Assembly: GCF_004362045.1 (NCBI RefSeq)
Contig: NZ_SNWX01000010.1
Coordinates: 31,515 to 95,514 of the forward strand
Direction of reading: 5' to 3'
Source of the DNA: Halanaerobium saccharolyticum
Lineage (GTDB): Bacteria > Bacillota > Halanaerobiia > Halanaerobiales > Halanaerobiaceae
Length of the DNA stretch: 64,000 nucleotides
A program made the translations under genes and the position numbers. This document shows positions 1-9,294 of this stretch, in pieces; the first letter of the stretch is position 1; each line of letters begins with the position of its first letter. The notes below the pieces were generated by a model. The model did not search any database and was not told the DNA's origin. It worked only from the letters and a program-made list of their open reading frames with translations.

Positions 1-28
1 AGAACATTAAGGAAAAGTGTAGAAATTG

Positions 29-75
29 AGGCTTCTTTAAATACTGTTTTTAACAGGAAAGAAGAAGCCTTTTTA
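29..75 (+). terminator. Intrinsic terminator of the gene upstream of the window
   Basis: AGGCTTCTT (29-37) pairs perfectly with AAGAAGCCT (62-70) and is followed by a run of T. The gene it ends lies before the window, so the first CDS here starts a new transcription unit. Confidence 0.8.
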
Positions 76-99
76 TAAAATTTATAAAGGAGACAAATA

Positions 100-1659
100 A
101 TGAGGAAAAGTATTTTAAGATTATTTTTAATTTTGATAATAGTATTATTTATCTTGCAATCTTCTGTATTTGCAAAAGAGAACGAATTAGATAAAGCCAG
201 AACAGTAATTACAACTGATGGTGAAGTAGATGATATGAATTCAATGATTAGGTTTATGTTATATTCTAATGAGGTTGATTTAGAAGGAATAGTTCTTACA
301 AGCTCCACTTATCATTTTGCAGGAAATGAAAAAAAGGGAATTGAGCCCTATAGATGGACTGGAACAGAGTGGATTTATGACTTTATTGATAAATACGAGC
401 AAGTATACAGTAATTTAAAGATTCATGCTGATGGTTATCCAGCTCCAGATTATTTACGAAACAAAACAAAGATTGGTAATATAACTAATGTTGGAGCAAT
501 GGAAAAAAAGACTGAAGGATCTAGATTTCTAAAAAAATTATTCCTGGATAATGACCCCAGAAAATTATACGTACAGACCTGGGGAGGAACTAACACTACT
601 GCAAGAGCTTTAAAGTCAATTGAAGAAGAATATAAAAATACGGAGCGTTGGAAAGAAATACAAAAGACAATTAATCAGAAACTTGTAATATATATTATTC
701 TTGATCAGGATGATAGTTATAAGAATTACATAGCTAAAAAATGGCCTGAAATTCAGATAATTAATGATAGAAGCAATTTTTGGCATTTTGCTTATGCCTG
801 GAAACTCCACAGTCCCGAGGTGAATAGATTTTTGCAGGGAGACTGGTTATATAAAAATATTAAAAATAATCATGGTCCACTTATGGAAGAATATGCTTTA
901 ATGGGAGATGGTAATTATATTGAAGGAGAATTATTTGAAGAACAGCGTGGTACTGACAAATATCTTGAAAAAAATCCTCAGTATAATCGCTATGATTTTA
1001 TTTCCGAAGGAGACTCACCTTCATTTTTATATTTAGTTAAAAATGGTTTGAGAAGTATGGAAGATCCCACCTATGGTGGCTGGGGAGGTAGATTTTCTGT
1101 GGTAAATGAAAACTTGTGGAAAAATGATGTTTTAGATTATAATCCACACAGTAAAAGGTATGAAGCAGAATATACTTTAATGCGTTGGTTTGATGATCTA
1201 CAGCGTGACTTTGCAGCCAGAGCTGACTGGTCTGTGACTGATAGTTATGAGAAAGCCAATCATCATCCAGAAATCAGTGTCAAAGAAGGAATTGATTTGA
1301 AAGCTGACCCTGGCGAAACAATCACCTTACACGCTGTTGCCGAAGACCCTGATGATGATCACCTTAGTTTTAATTGGTGGCATTATGCGGAAGCTGATAG
1401 CTATCGGGAAGCTAAAACAGAAAAAAACAAAAAGGTATATAATCGCAATTCCGGACTATTATTCAGTATAACAAGAGAGGTAAAAGAAGATGAAATTATT
1501 GATAATATAGAATTACAAAATGAAGAAACAAAGACAGTTAGTTTTACTGTTCCAAAAGGTGCAGAATCTGGTGACACTATTCATATTATTGGAGAAGTAA
1601 TTGACGATGGAGAAATCAAGTTAAAAGATTATCAAAGAGTAATTATTACAGTAAGATGA
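100..1659 (+). CDS. Secreted Sde182-like protein with nucleoside-hydrolase fold (DUF1593)
   Basis: A 519-residue exported protein. Residues 1-25 form a signal peptide (basic start, long hydrophobic core, cleavage probably after VFA). The mature N-terminal part, roughly residues 30-340, opens with VITTDGEVDDMNSM, the acidic metal-site motif of the nucleoside-hydrolase-like DUF1593 family. The last 120 residues (starting near HHPEISVKEGIDL) form an Ig-like beta domain as in cellulose-binding Sde182 relatives. Members are linked to polysaccharide utilisation, but their reaction is not settled. A good ribosome site (AAAGGAGA) precedes the ATG. The two next genes are also secreted hydrolases, which fits extracellular glycan breakdown. 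The family call is fairly firm; the substrate is unknown. Confidence 0.75.
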   Translation: MRKSILRLFLILIIVLFILQSSVFAKENELDKARTVITTDGEVDDMNSMIRFMLYSNEVDLEGIVLTSSTYHFAGNEKKGIEPYRWTGTEWIYDFIDKYEQVYSNLKIHADGYPAPDYLRNKTKIGNITNVGAMEKKTEGSRFLKKLFLDNDPRKLYVQTWGGTNTTARALKSIEEEYKNTERWKEIQKTINQKLVIYIILDQDDSYKNYIAKKWPEIQIINDRSNFWHFAYAWKLHSPEVNRFLQGDWLYKNIKNNHGPLMEEYALMGDGNYIEGELFEEQRGTDKYLEKNPQYNRYDFISEGDSPSFLYLVKNGLRSMEDPTYGGWGGRFSVVNENLWKNDVLDYNPHSKRYEAEYTLMRWFDDLQRDFAARADWSVTDSYEKANHHPEISVKEGIDLKADPGETITLHAVAEDPDDDHLSFNWWHYAEADSYREAKTEKNKKVYNRNSGLLFSITREVKEDEIIDNIELQNEETKTVSFTVPKGAESGDTIHIIGEVIDDGEIKLKDYQRVIITVR

Positions 1660-1708
1660 TCTCAGAAGCTTGCTTTATGTAAATGAAAAAAATATCTATT
1701 GAAAGCAT

Positions 1709-1760
1709 AATATATCTAAGCGGATTGGTGAATTTAATTCGCTTAGGATATATTTTATTT
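1709..1760 (+). terminator. Intrinsic terminator after the Sde182-like gene
   Basis: AATATATCTAAGCG (1709-1722) pairs with CGCTTAGGATATATT (1740-1754), with one bulge, and runs into TTATTTT. It ends the first gene. Confidence 0.75.
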
Positions 1761-1788
1761 TGATTATTCAAAATATTTGCTATATAAT
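1760..1788 (+). promoter_or_regulatory. Probable promoter for the secreted esterase/GH3 pair
   Basis: TTGATT (1760-1765), a 17-base spacer, then TATAAT (1783-1788). It lies in the 303-base gap between the first two genes. The rest of that gap (about 1789-1945) is very AT-rich leader with no structure I could define, followed by the ribosome site AAGGAGG. Confidence 0.5.
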
Positions 1789-1962
1789 GTTAGTTAAGAA
1801 AAGGAAAATATTCCTAATATGGATAATAATAATTAATATTAATAATATATTTTGGATATTTAGAATTTTATTTAACGTTTTTAAAAACATTAAATTTTAA
1901 AAAGGGGGGTTATGTCTGCTGTTGTCGTGGATTATAATTAAAACTCAAAGGAGGAATATTAA

Positions 1963-3312
1963 ATGAAAAAATTAATTAGTTTTTTTATTGTACTTGTTCT
2001 AATTTTTTGGGGGATGGCAGCTGTTCAGGCGGAAAGTCACAATTATTACAATCGAGTCGATAAGGTATTTGACTGGGGAACAAGTACAACTAAAGTAATA
2101 ATTAATCTTGGAGAAACAATAAATAATGAAATGGTTGATTGGAATACTTTTGAGGTTTATGTGAGGAGATCTGATCCCAGATTGGAAGATTCATTTTTAG
2201 AAGAGGGACAGCGAAAAATTGAAGCGGCTTATGTTTCAGACTCAAAAGGAGAAAAGTTGGATTCAGGAGAATTCCTAACTTTAGAATTAGAAGTTGGACC
2301 AGGATTAAGTCTGGATTCCGCTCTTAATTATGTTTCTGATCAGGGTGGGAATAATTGGATTGATGTTAAATACACAATTTCTCAGCTAAAAGATATTGAA
2401 ACTGAAACCGGAACTTTAAGTGGAATTGAGATTACAGAGTTAAATAAGATTTTCAGACCTCAGATAGAAAAATTTGTTACAGGCTCTTCATTTTATAATG
2501 ATTCAATTAATGGTGAGATTGATTTAACCTATGCAGCTTATGAACCTGAAGTTAAAGATATTACTAAAAAGTCCTTGATAGTCTGGCTTCATGGTGGAGG
2601 TGAAGGAGGAACTGACCCAACGATTCCTCTAGCAGCAAATAAATCTGTTAATTTTGCTTCCGAAGAAATACAGGATATTTATGATGGTGCTTATGTACTT
2701 GTTCCACAAACACCAACCAGATGGATGCATCCAGGAGCTAATGAAGGAGATTTTGAACATCTGCCTCCAGACTCAGGTGAAAATGGTAGGCCATATACCT
2801 CTAAGTATACTAAAGCGCTGATGAACCTAATTGATAACTATGTAAAATCAAATATGGGGATTGACAGAGATAGAATCTATGTTGGTGGTTGTTCCAATGG
2901 TGGTTTTATGACAGTAAGACTTGGTATTGATTATCCAGATTATTTTGCAGCTCTATATCCCGTATGTCATGGAATGACTTATGAATACTTAACTGATGAA
3001 GATATTAATAAATTAGTAGATCAAAATATTTGGTTTGTTTCAGCTGCAACTGATAGTGTCCTTCCTGCTCCCAGTTTCACTATTCCACTCTATGACAGAT
3101 TAATAAAAGAAGGGGCTCAAAATGTTCATTTATCTTATCCCAAGAGAGTAATAGATACTTCAGGAAAATATGTAACTGAGAATGGTAAACCATATGAATA
3201 TAATGGTCATTGGTCCTGGATTTATGTTTATAATAATGATCTGAGTAATGAAATCAATGGAAAAAATACCTATCTTCAAAACTGGCTGTCTAACCAGGAA
3301 TTAGAAGAGTAA
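1963..3312 (+). CDS. Secreted alpha/beta-hydrolase esterase or peptidase
   Basis: A 449-residue exported protein with a signal peptide (residues 1-23, cleavage near VQA). Residues about 30-165 look like an Ig-like N-terminal domain. From about residue 185 onward it is an alpha/beta hydrolase of the predicted-peptidase/polyhydroxybutyrate-depolymerase-like group: WLHGGGEGG supplies the oxyanion strand, GGCSNGG gives the nucleophile Ser311 in a G-x-S-x-G elbow, and Asp364 (AATDSVLP) and His416 (NGHWSW) complete the likely triad. Such enzymes often deacylate plant polysaccharides (feruloyl or acetyl esters). The next gene, a GH3 glycosidase 33 bases on, supports that role by context. The exact substrate is not visible in the sequence. 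Confidence 0.72.
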   Translation: MKKLISFFIVLVLIFWGMAAVQAESHNYYNRVDKVFDWGTSTTKVIINLGETINNEMVDWNTFEVYVRRSDPRLEDSFLEEGQRKIEAAYVSDSKGEKLDSGEFLTLELEVGPGLSLDSALNYVSDQGGNNWIDVKYTISQLKDIETETGTLSGIEITELNKIFRPQIEKFVTGSSFYNDSINGEIDLTYAAYEPEVKDITKKSLIVWLHGGGEGGTDPTIPLAANKSVNFASEEIQDIYDGAYVLVPQTPTRWMHPGANEGDFEHLPPDSGENGRPYTSKYTKALMNLIDNYVKSNMGIDRDRIYVGGCSNGGFMTVRLGIDYPDYFAALYPVCHGMTYEYLTDEDINKLVDQNIWFVSAATDSVLPAPSFTIPLYDRLIKEGAQNVHLSYPKRVIDTSGKYVTENGKPYEYNGHWSWIYVYNNDLSNEINGKNTYLQNWLSNQELEE

Positions 3313-3345
3313 AATCCTGAATCTTAAACAGAGGAGAGTGTCGTT

Positions 3346-6300
3346 ATGAGAACAAATAGTAAATTTATTTTGATATTCCTTATTTTAGCTGTCCTGGTTT
3401 TTGTCTGGATGAATAACTCACTGGCTCAAGACTCTGAATACAAAATAACCTTTTACACATCTGGTCTGGAAATAGATAGTAAAACTGTTCAGCGAAATCA
3501 AACAATAGAATTACCAGATCCTCCAGAAAGAGAGGGCTATATTTTTGCCGGCTGGTATACTTCCGAATCAGAAGCACAGTATAATGCTTTTGATCCGACT
3601 CAAGAAATCAATAGTGATTTAAATCTTTATGCCCAGTGGATTGCAGAAGACCATGTAAATATAATAGAAAGTACTTCAGCAGACAAGACTGTTGAATTAG
3701 GGTATTCTGATTCCTCTGGAATAGAGATTAGAAGCATGGATGATAATTCTATTGTAGAAGTAGAAGAATTAGAAGATGGTGTTTTAGACTATCCGGTTTA
3801 TAAGGACCTAAATAAAAATGGAAAACTTGATCCGTATGAGGACTGGCGGTTGGATGTTGATGAAAGGACAGCTGATTTAGCTTCGCAAATGAGTTATCAG
3901 GAAATTGCAGGATTGATGTTATACAGCAGCCATCAAACTAGCTGGGAAAACTCTGCTCCTAGCCAGGCTCAAGTGGCTTTTCTGGCCAATGATGATTTAC
4001 GACATGTTTTGATGGCAGGGGAAGTGCCAGCAGAAATTGCAGCTCCCTGGAATAATAATATTCAGGCTATCTCCGAAAAATTGGGACTTGGAATTCCGGC
4101 AAATAATAGTTCTGATCCTCGTCACAGTGCTGCTGTTGGAGTTGAATATTATTCTGATAATACAGGAACAATTTCTCTCTGGCCCAACTCTTTAGGTCTG
4201 GCAGCAACCTTTGATCCAGAATTAGTCAAAGAATTTGCTCAGATAGCATCAAAAGAGTATAGGGCACTCGGTATTTCAACTGCTTTATCACCTCAGATTG
4301 ATATAGCAACAGAACCCCGCTGGAATCGTACAAATGGAACCTTTGGTGAAGATCCAAAACTCGCTGCAGATATGACTGAAGCTTATGTAAGTGGTTTTCA
4401 GGGTACATTTGCTGATGGCGAATTAACAGGCTGGGGATATGACAGTGTAAATGCAATGATGAAACACTGGCCTGGTGGAGGAGCTGGTGAAGGTGGACGT
4501 GATGCTCACAGTGATTTTGGTAAGTATTCTGTTTTCCCGGGCAATAATTTTGATGCCCATACCATTCCTTTTGTTGATGGAGGATTAGTCGGAGAAAATG
4601 GTGATACTACAATGGCCACTGCAGTAATGCCTTATTACACCATTTCTTATAATGTCGATCCATCCGGTAAGGACTTATCCAACGCTTATTCTGAATATAT
4701 AATTAGTGATTTATTAAGGGATAAGTATAATTTTGATGGAGTAATCTGTACTGACTGGGGTGTTGATGGTGGCCGGGGTTGGGGACCTGCGATAGAACCA
4801 CTGGACACTGCCGCCAGATCAAAATTGTTGATAGAAGCAGGAGTCAATCAGTTTGGTGGTCGAAACACTTCCCGCTATATTTTAGAAGCAGTAGAATTAG
4901 CTGAAGAAGAAGGAACCGAAGAGGAATTTAGAGATCATATGGAATTTGCAGCAGTTAGACTCTTAAAAAATATCTTTAGAACAGGTTTGTTTGAAAATCC
5001 ATATCTTGATGAAAAAGAATCTTCAGATTTAGTGGGTAATGAGGAATTTGTAGAAAAAGGCTATGAAGCTCAACTTAAATCAATTATAATGCTCAAAAAT
5101 AAAAATGATTTACTACCTTTAGCAGAAGACACAGCAATATATATTCCGCAACATGAAGGGGAATATATTTTTAAAGGAGCAGAAAATGATTTTACTGTAG
5201 TTGACTCTTCTGAGGAAGCTGATCTTGCTGTAGTAACAATGAATAGTCCCCAGAGTCCAATTGAACCACCAATTGGCTGGGCAATGTTTGGCGGCGGCTG
5301 GTCACCTGGTGAGAAAGCTCCTTATGATTTTGAAGAATATCCTTATCAATCTGGATATTATCCTTTAACTTTACAGTACAGTGAATATACAGCTGTAGAA
5401 GCCAGAGATGTTTCAATAGCCGGAGATTATAGGAATATAACAGAAATTGAGGGAACAGCAAGCAGTAAATATTTAAATAGAAGTTATAAAAATAGAAAAA
5501 TGACAGCTACTAACTTTGGCCAGTACCAACAGCTTTTAGATACCAAAAAAGCTATGGGAGATAAACCTGTAATTACTGTAATTAATCTGGATAATCCAAT
5601 GGTATTTAAAGAAATAGATCCACTGGCTGATGCTATTTTACTCCGCTTTGCTGCCAGTGATAATGCTATATTAGATATTCTCAGCGGTAGAGAGGAACCA
5701 TCCGGTTTATTACCACTGCAGATGCCAGAAGATATGGCAGCAGTTGAAAACCAGGCTGAAGATGTGCCGCGAGACATGGAAGTTTATCAGGATTCGGAAG
5801 GCAACTATTATGACTTTGCCTTTGGACTGAACTGGGATGGAGTGATTGATGATCACCGGGTAGAAAAATATCGTGTCGATGCACTGGAAAAACCTCAATC
5901 AGTAGAAAACAGCAATACAACAGCAGACTATGTTACAGTAGAAACTAAGACTTTACCACTGGGACAGGTTGGTAGGAAGTATTCTGCTAAAATAAAAACT
6001 AAAGAGCCTGCTGATTTAGAATTGATTAGTGGTAATCTCCCGGCTGGACTTACATTTGAGAAGGGAGTGTTTGCAGGAACTCCTGTTGAGAAAACTGATA
6101 AGTATGGTGAGCAGCTCAAGCTAAGAGCTGCAGCAGCTGGTAAATTGGACAGAGTATTTAAAATAACTCTGGTAGTTAACGAAACAGGCCCTGTTAATCT
6201 GGCTGATCCAAATCAGCTTTCTATCTTAATTAATCTCGCTCAGGCAGAAAATGAAAAGAATTATACAGAGCAGGAATGGAACGAATTAAATGAAGCTTTA

Positions 6301-6393
6301 AGAAATGCTAAAGCAGTTTATCAAAATGCAGCTGAATTAGAACAGATTGATCTTGATAGGGCGGTTGAAAGGCTGGAAAATACTATTAAATAA
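3346..6393 (+). CDS. Secreted multidomain glycoside hydrolase family 3 protein
   Basis: A 1015-residue exported GH3-type beta-glycosidase. A signal peptide (about 1-27) is followed by a Listeria-Bacteroides (InlB B) repeat at about 30-98, ending FAGWYTSES...YAQW. The GH3 catalytic barrel follows (about 160-540, with KHWPGGG and the candidate nucleophile Asp470 in GVICTDWG), then the GH3 C-terminal domain (about 560-830). After that come a putative Ig domain (about 860-945, LPAGLTFEKGVFAGTP) and a FIVAR-like helical C terminus. The extra domains point to surface or glycan attachment. It probably removes terminal beta-linked sugars from oligosaccharides outside the cell or in the periplasm. It follows the esterase by 33 bases, likely in one operon, and a terminator follows. 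Confidence 0.85.
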   Translation: MRTNSKFILIFLILAVLVFVWMNNSLAQDSEYKITFYTSGLEIDSKTVQRNQTIELPDPPEREGYIFAGWYTSESEAQYNAFDPTQEINSDLNLYAQWIAEDHVNIIESTSADKTVELGYSDSSGIEIRSMDDNSIVEVEELEDGVLDYPVYKDLNKNGKLDPYEDWRLDVDERTADLASQMSYQEIAGLMLYSSHQTSWENSAPSQAQVAFLANDDLRHVLMAGEVPAEIAAPWNNNIQAISEKLGLGIPANNSSDPRHSAAVGVEYYSDNTGTISLWPNSLGLAATFDPELVKEFAQIASKEYRALGISTALSPQIDIATEPRWNRTNGTFGEDPKLAADMTEAYVSGFQGTFADGELTGWGYDSVNAMMKHWPGGGAGEGGRDAHSDFGKYSVFPGNNFDAHTIPFVDGGLVGENGDTTMATAVMPYYTISYNVDPSGKDLSNAYSEYIISDLLRDKYNFDGVICTDWGVDGGRGWGPAIEPLDTAARSKLLIEAGVNQFGGRNTSRYILEAVELAEEEGTEEEFRDHMEFAAVRLLKNIFRTGLFENPYLDEKESSDLVGNEEFVEKGYEAQLKSIIMLKNKNDLLPLAEDTAIYIPQHEGEYIFKGAENDFTVVDSSEEADLAVVTMNSPQSPIEPPIGWAMFGGGWSPGEKAPYDFEEYPYQSGYYPLTLQYSEYTAVEARDVSIAGDYRNITEIEGTASSKYLNRSYKNRKMTATNFGQYQQLLDTKKAMGDKPVITVINLDNPMVFKEIDPLADAILLRFAASDNAILDILSGREEPSGLLPLQMPEDMAAVENQAEDVPRDMEVYQDSEGNYYDFAFGLNWDGVIDDHRVEKYRVDALEKPQSVENSNTTADYVTVETKTLPLGQVGRKYSAKIKTKEPADLELISGNLPAGLTFEKGVFAGTPVEKTDKYGEQLKLRAAAAGKLDRVFKITLVVNETGPVNLADPNQLSILINLAQAENEKNYTEQEWNELNEALRNAKAVYQNAAELEQIDLDRAVERLENTIK

Positions 6394-6415
6394 AGATTAA
6401 TAAAAAAATGAAACA

Positions 6416-6464
6416 TCTAAAAGCTCCAATTACTCAGTAAAAGTAGTTGGAGCTTTTAGATTTT
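6416..6464 (+). terminator. Intrinsic terminator after the GH3 gene
   Basis: TCTAAAAGCTCCAA (6416-6429) is perfectly complementary to TTGGAGCTTTTAGA (6447-6460), followed by TTTT. This is a 14-bp stem. Confidence 0.85.
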
Positions 6465-6580
6465 AAAAAATAAAAAAATTAATAATATAAATATTTTACC
6501 ATTAATGGTATAATATTTATATTATCATTGAATTTGAGCGTTAAGTTATGGTAAAATATAAATAGAGAGATGGAGGAAAT

Positions 6581-7152
6581 ATGTTGGAGGTTATAAAAAA
6601 GCCACATGATTCTCTTTTTATATACCTGATCATAAGTACTTACTTTACGATTTTTCCAAATACTCTGATGCAGAGATAAGGGGTCAGATTAAGTTAAGAT
6701 TATTTTTGAAATTAATATCGCATATTTTTGATGATAATTTTGATAATGGGCTGCGCGAAGTTCTGCCGTTATTAATTGAACTAAGAGAAAAAACAACTGG
6801 ACCTGAATATATTGAAACTGTTGTGAAGTATATTTTAAATATAGGAGAGGAAATTTCTTTAAATGAGTTGGAGCAAAAATCAAAAAACATTTCAGCTGAA
6901 GGGAGTGCTGTAATTATGACTATAGCAGAAAAAATTTATCATGATGGAAAAGAAGAAGGTAGAGAAGAAGGCAAAGTAGAAATTATGCATGAGATGATTG
7001 AGTTTGCACTTGAGTTGAAATTTGGGCTGAGAAGCAAGGATATTATAGAGGATATAAAGGAGATAAATGATTATAATAAATTAGAAGAGATTAAGCAAGC
7101 CATAAGAAATTATGATTCTTTAGAAGAATTTACTGCTAGTTTGAATCTTTAA
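6581..7152 (+). pseudogene. Rpn-family nuclease remnant, internally deleted and frameshifted
   Basis: A start with a good ribosome site (TGGAGG, ATG 6581) encodes KKPHDSLF, the usual N terminus of Rpn (recombination-promoting nuclease, PD-(D/E)XK) proteins. The frame then breaks. One frame over, the text resumes as PDHKYLLYDFSKYSDAEIRG and runs into the standard Rpn C-terminal half (helical, with HDGKEEGREEGK), open to 7152. About 100 residues holding the nuclease core are missing between the two parts, so the full-length enzyme is lost. The C-terminal part (about 148 residues from TTG 6706) remains open and could still be translated. Rpn genes move and decay often, which fits. Confidence 0.75.
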
Positions 7153-7240
7153 TTTGATAAATTTAGAATTTGCTTTTATAAAATAAAAAACAACATAGTT
7201 GGAAAATTATTCAAAACAATAATAACTTCTATTATTAAAG

Positions 7241-7267
7241 GCGGTTGCTTAATGCAGCTGCTTTTTT
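7241..7267 (+). terminator. Hairpin terminator after the Rpn remnant
   Basis: GCGGTTGC (7241-7248) pairs with GCAGCTGC (7254-7261) with two G-U pairs and is followed by TTTTTT. Confidence 0.65.
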
Positions 7268-7361
7268 GATTATTAAAATTAAGTTTTAAGAATTATTTGT
7301 AATCATCTTTCAGATTAAATATAATAATAATAGAAAGCACACAATTCGGGAGGGATAAATA

Positions 7362-8354
7362 ATGGAATATAGAACTATTGGTAAAACTGGGGTCCAGGTT
7401 TCTCCACTCTGTTTTGGAACGATGTCCTTTGGTGGAATTGCTGACGAAAATATGTCGCGTCAGATGTTTAAGGCAGCACGGGATCGGGGTATTAACTTTT
7501 TTGATTCTGCTGATGTATATAATGAAGGCCGCTCTGAGGAACTGCTGGGTAAGTTTATGCAGGAACATAAATGTCGGGACCAGCTGGTTATTACTTCCAA
7601 GGTTTATGGTAAAACAGCTAAAGATGTTAATGCAAAAGGGCTTTCTCGCCGCCATATTAAACTGGGAGTAGAGCAGAGTTTAAGAAGGTTAAAGACTGAC
7701 TGGATTGATTTCTATTTTGTTCACAGTTTTGATTCGAAAACAGATATGCTGCAGACCTTAAGAGCGATGGATGATCTGGTCAAAGAAGGTAAGATTCTGT
7801 ATCCGGCAGTCAGCAACTGGGCAGCCTGGCAGATAGAAAAGGCGCTCGGTATTTCTCGTCAGGAGAGTCTGGCTCGCTTTGAGATGATCCAGCCGATGTA
7901 TAATCTGGTTAAAAGACAGGCAGAAGTAGAAATTTTACCGATGGCTGAAGCAGAAAACATGGGTGTTATTTCTTACAGTCCCCTTGGTGGTGGCCTTTTA
8001 ACCGGTAAGTATGGAAAAAATAAACGCCCGGATAAAGGCAGACTGGTAGAAAGAGAAGATTATGCAGCCCGTTATGGTTTAAAACAGTATTATCAAATAG
8101 CAGAGGATTTTAGCAATCATGCTCGAGAAAGAGGAGTTGATCCGGCATCATTAGCAGTTGCCTGGGTAGAGTCCAATCCTGCGATTACCGCTCCAATTAT
8201 CGGAGCTCGCAATATAGAACAACTTAAGGGTTCTCTGGGAGCACTGGATATCGAGATGACTGAGGAATGGAGAAAAGAAATAACTGAACTCTCAATTACT
8301 CCGCCGCCGGCAACAGATAGATTGGAAGAACAAAAAAACATAAATTATTTTTAG
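7362..8354 (+). CDS. Aldo/keto reductase
   Basis: A 330-residue cytoplasmic NAD(P)H-dependent aldo/keto reductase of the voltage-gated K-channel beta-subunit/YajO-like group. It opens with MEYRTIGKTGVQVSPLCFGTM, typical of the family. The catalytic tetrad is visible as Asp48 and Tyr53 (DSADVY), Lys80 (ITSKV) and His121 (YFVHSFD). A C-terminal cofactor motif (IIGARNIEQLKGSLGAL) is also present. Length is normal. The start has a strong ribosome site (GGGAGGG). deoC begins 47 bases downstream on the same strand, so both may share a transcript ending at the hairpin at 9104. Substrate cannot be read from sequence. Confidence 0.88.
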   Translation: MEYRTIGKTGVQVSPLCFGTMSFGGIADENMSRQMFKAARDRGINFFDSADVYNEGRSEELLGKFMQEHKCRDQLVITSKVYGKTAKDVNAKGLSRRHIKLGVEQSLRRLKTDWIDFYFVHSFDSKTDMLQTLRAMDDLVKEGKILYPAVSNWAAWQIEKALGISRQESLARFEMIQPMYNLVKRQAEVEILPMAEAENMGVISYSPLGGGLLTGKYGKNKRPDKGRLVEREDYAARYGLKQYYQIAEDFSNHARERGVDPASLAVAWVESNPAITAPIIGARNIEQLKGSLGALDIEMTEEWRKEITELSITPPPATDRLEEQKNINYF

Positions 8355-8401
8355 TTTAGCCTTGAAAAAATTTAAATATAAAAAGCAGGAGGTTTTAATT
8401 A

Positions 8402-9073
8402 ATGAATAAAAAAGATATTGCAAAAACTATTGATCATACTCTTTTAGGAGCAGATGTGACTAAGGCTGGGGTCAAGAAAAAGTGTGCTGAAGCCAGAGAT
8501 TATAATTTTGCCTCAGTCTGCACGAATCCGGATCAGGTTGCCCTGGTTAAAGAGGAATTAGCTGGCTCAGAGGTTAAGGTCTGTACGGTAATTGGCTTTC
8601 CTCTGGGAGTTAATTTAAGCGAGACAAAGGCTGCAGAAGCTAAAGCAGCTGTCAGAGATGGTGCTGACGAACTGGATATGGTTATGAAGGTAGGTGCTCT
8701 AAAAGAAGGCGATTACAAAACTGTAAAAAAAGACATTGAAGCAGTTGTAGAAGCTGCTCAGGGTAAGCTGGTTAAAGTTATAATTGAAACCTGTTATTTA
8801 ACAGATGAGCAGAAAGTTAAAGCCTGTGAAATTGCTAAAGAAGCAGGTGCTGATTTTGTAAAAACCTCGACCGGTTTTGGCAGTGGGGGAGCAGCTGTAG
8901 AAGATATTGTTTTAATGCGAAAAACGGTTGGAGATAAAATGGGAGTAAAGGCTTCCGGAGGTATTCACAGTTTAGAAGAGGCTCAGGCGATGATTGAGGC
9001 AGGAGCAACTAGAATTGGCGCCAGTTCTGGAGTTCAGATACTCGAAGGCTCAGAATTTAGTGGAGATTATTAA
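8402..9073 (+). CDS. deoC: Deoxyribose-phosphate aldolase DeoC
   Basis: Cleaves 2-deoxyribose 5-phosphate to glyceraldehyde 3-phosphate and acetaldehyde in deoxynucleoside breakdown. The 223-residue protein matches the short bacterial DeoC. It opens with [15 protein letters not shown], has the Schiff-base Lys154 in FVKTSTGF, the second active-site Lys183 in KASGG, and the phosphate-binding end GASSGV. It follows the aldo/keto reductase by 47 bases with its own AGGAGG site. That neighbour could reduce an aldehyde product, but this is only suggested by position. Confidence 0.95.
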   Translation: MNKKDIAKTIDHTLLGADVTKAGVKKKCAEARDYNFASVCTNPDQVALVKEELAGSEVKVCTVIGFPLGVNLSETKAAEAKAAVRDGADELDMVMKVGALKEGDYKTVKKDIEAVVEAAQGKLVKVIIETCYLTDEQKVKACEIAKEAGADFVKTSTGFGSGGAAVEDIVLMRKTVGDKMGVKASGGIHSLEEAQAMIEAGATRIGASSGVQILEGSEFSGDY

Positions 9074-9103
9074 AAATAGAAGTAAATAGAATTTACATTT
9101 AGA

Positions 9104-9137
9104 GGTCTGTCAGAAGCTTTTTTCTGATAGGCCTTTT
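9104..9137 (+). terminator. Intrinsic terminator after deoC
   Basis: GGTCTGTCAGAA (9104-9115) pairs with TTCTGATAGGCC (9122-9133) over 12 bp, including G-U pairs, followed by TTTT. Confidence 0.8.
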
Positions 9138-9201
9138 CTAATTTTAATTTCACTGCAAATAGTGTTAAAATTAAGATAGTATAAGAAATTTCCAAAATAA
9201 C

Positions 9202-9230
9202 TTGACAGCCTTGGATTATATAACTATAAT
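9202..9230 (+). promoter_or_regulatory. Consensus promoter of the histidine operon
   Basis: TTGACA (9202-9207), exactly 17 bases, TATAAT (9225-9230). This is a perfect sigma-A promoter 64 bases before hisZ. The leader between it and hisZ has no T-box or His-rich leader peptide that I could see. Confidence 0.85.
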
Positions 9231-9294
9231 AGATACAACACTTTAATACTTTAACATGATAAAGGACTAAAATAATAAGGGGGAGGCAAAATAG

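Noticed and set aside
4226..5920. Several minus-strand open frames of 60-97 codons inside the GH3 gene
   Set aside because: They lie opposite a well-supported GH3 coding frame, have no ribosome sites and no protein-like composition. They are shadows.
9231..9294. T-box or His-rich leader peptide controlling the histidine operon
   Set aside because: Only about 64 bases separate the -10 box and hisZ, with no specifier-loop-like structure, no His codon run and no terminator hairpin.
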